From: CAZOBJ01 sp964577825
GTDB taxonomy: Bacteria > Planctomycetota > SZUA-567 > JAFGNG01
DNA: 5,158 bases
Assembly: GCA_964577825.1 (NCBI GenBank)
Contig: CAZOBJ010000169.1
Coordinates: 1 to 5,158 of the forward strand
Direction of reading: 5' to 3'
The notes under the pieces are model-generated. The model had not been told where the DNA came from. It searched no databases and saw only the letters and a list, made by a program, of their open reading frames with translations. Shown here piece by piece: positions 4,921 to 5,158 of this stretch (its first letter is position 1; every line of letters begins with the position of its first letter). A program made the translations under genes and the position numbers.

Positions 4921-5158
4921 ATGAACGCACGCAAGGCGTTGTTCGCTCTCTGGATCGTAGTCGGGAGTCTCGTCTGCGCACACGCAAGGGCAGACGTCAC
5001 TTTCTACGCCCCCTTTGACGAAAGCACGAACGCGGCCGAGGCCGGCGGCGATCCGGCGCAGCTCCATGAAGACGAGTACACGTTCGTGCAAGGCATCAAG
5101 GGCAACGGGGTGCTGCTCAAGAGCCAGGTGCTCTCTTACAAGGAGCCGGGCAATCTGG
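4921..5158 (+). CDS. Secreted LamG/concanavalin-like protein, N-terminal part
   Basis: The gene runs off the right edge; 79 codons are visible, with no stop. Residues 1-24 are a signal peptide (ALFALWIVVGSLVCA core, ARA cleavage motif). The mature part starts DVTFYAPFDESTNAAEAGGD and continues with VQGIKGNGVLL and LSYKEPGNL. A first strand with FYAPFDE followed by G(I/K)GNGVLL is the usual opening of LamG/concanavalin A-like lectin domains found in exported proteins of Planctomycetota-like bacteria; further domains may follow outside the window. The ribosome-binding site AAGGAG (4907-4912) lies eight bases before the ATG, better than that of the gene before it. The signal peptide resembles that of the upstream jelly-roll protein. 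Function beyond likely glycan or protein binding cannot be stated. Confidence 0.8.
   Translation, partial: MNARKALFALWIVVGSLVCAHARADVTFYAPFDESTNAAEAGGDPAQLHEDEYTFVQGIKGNGVLLKSQVLSYKEPGNL

Noticed and set aside
3465..5000. A 511-residue leftward open frame over the jelly-roll gene
   Set aside because: Its end (TRQDSNLRPTV) is the familiar translation of an antisense tRNA gene, and the rest is antisense to a protein with clear signal peptide and domain motifs.
1..5158. CRISPR array, toxin-antitoxin pair, prophage or defence genes
   Set aside because: No regularly spaced direct repeats and no small paired genes or hallmark domains were seen; the only periodic sequence is the HEAT coding repeat.

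Overview
This is a GC-rich bacterial window in which every feature can be read from known families or tRNA folds; I see no new defence or biosynthetic system. The mix suggests an uncultivated environmental bacterium of the Planctomycetota, Hydrogenedentota or Lentisphaerota type. The basis is an exported HEAT-repeat protein, exported jelly-roll and LamG-like proteins, an IS5-type transposase and tRNA genes with encoded CCA. That assignment is inference from gene style only.

Left part (1-1482): the last 40 codons of an IS5-family transposase run rightward and stop at TAG inside a CTAG. The same palindromic CTAG supplies the stop codon of a leftward gene for a secreted HEAT-repeat protein of about 453 residues. 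The end of the transposase gene looks like the IS terminal inverted repeat, so the insertion appears to sit exactly on the stop codon of the HEAT gene. Next come about 390 bases with no credible gene, holding only a probable terminator close to the next gene.

Middle part (1822-3506): a leftward tRNA-Lys(CTT) with its own promoter and terminator candidates lies downstream of a leftward, complete dprA (DNA-processing protein A, which loads RecA on incoming single-stranded DNA). A rightward tRNA-Arg(CCT) is divergent from dprA. The short region between dprA and tRNA-Arg is crowded: two divergent sigma70-like promoters, three copies of the 7-mer ACAGCCT/AGGCTGT and an 11-bp direct repeat. The tRNA-Arg carries a G3-U70 acceptor pair, normally the mark of tRNA-Ala.

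Right part (3507-5158): a 285-base leader without a gene, then two rightward genes 43 bases apart that probably form an operon. The first encodes a secreted protein with two carbohydrate-binding-like jelly rolls. The second, cut by the window end, starts a secreted LamG/concanavalin-like protein. Their signal peptides resemble each other. Together they suggest cell-surface or exported sugar-binding proteins without a visible catalytic domain.
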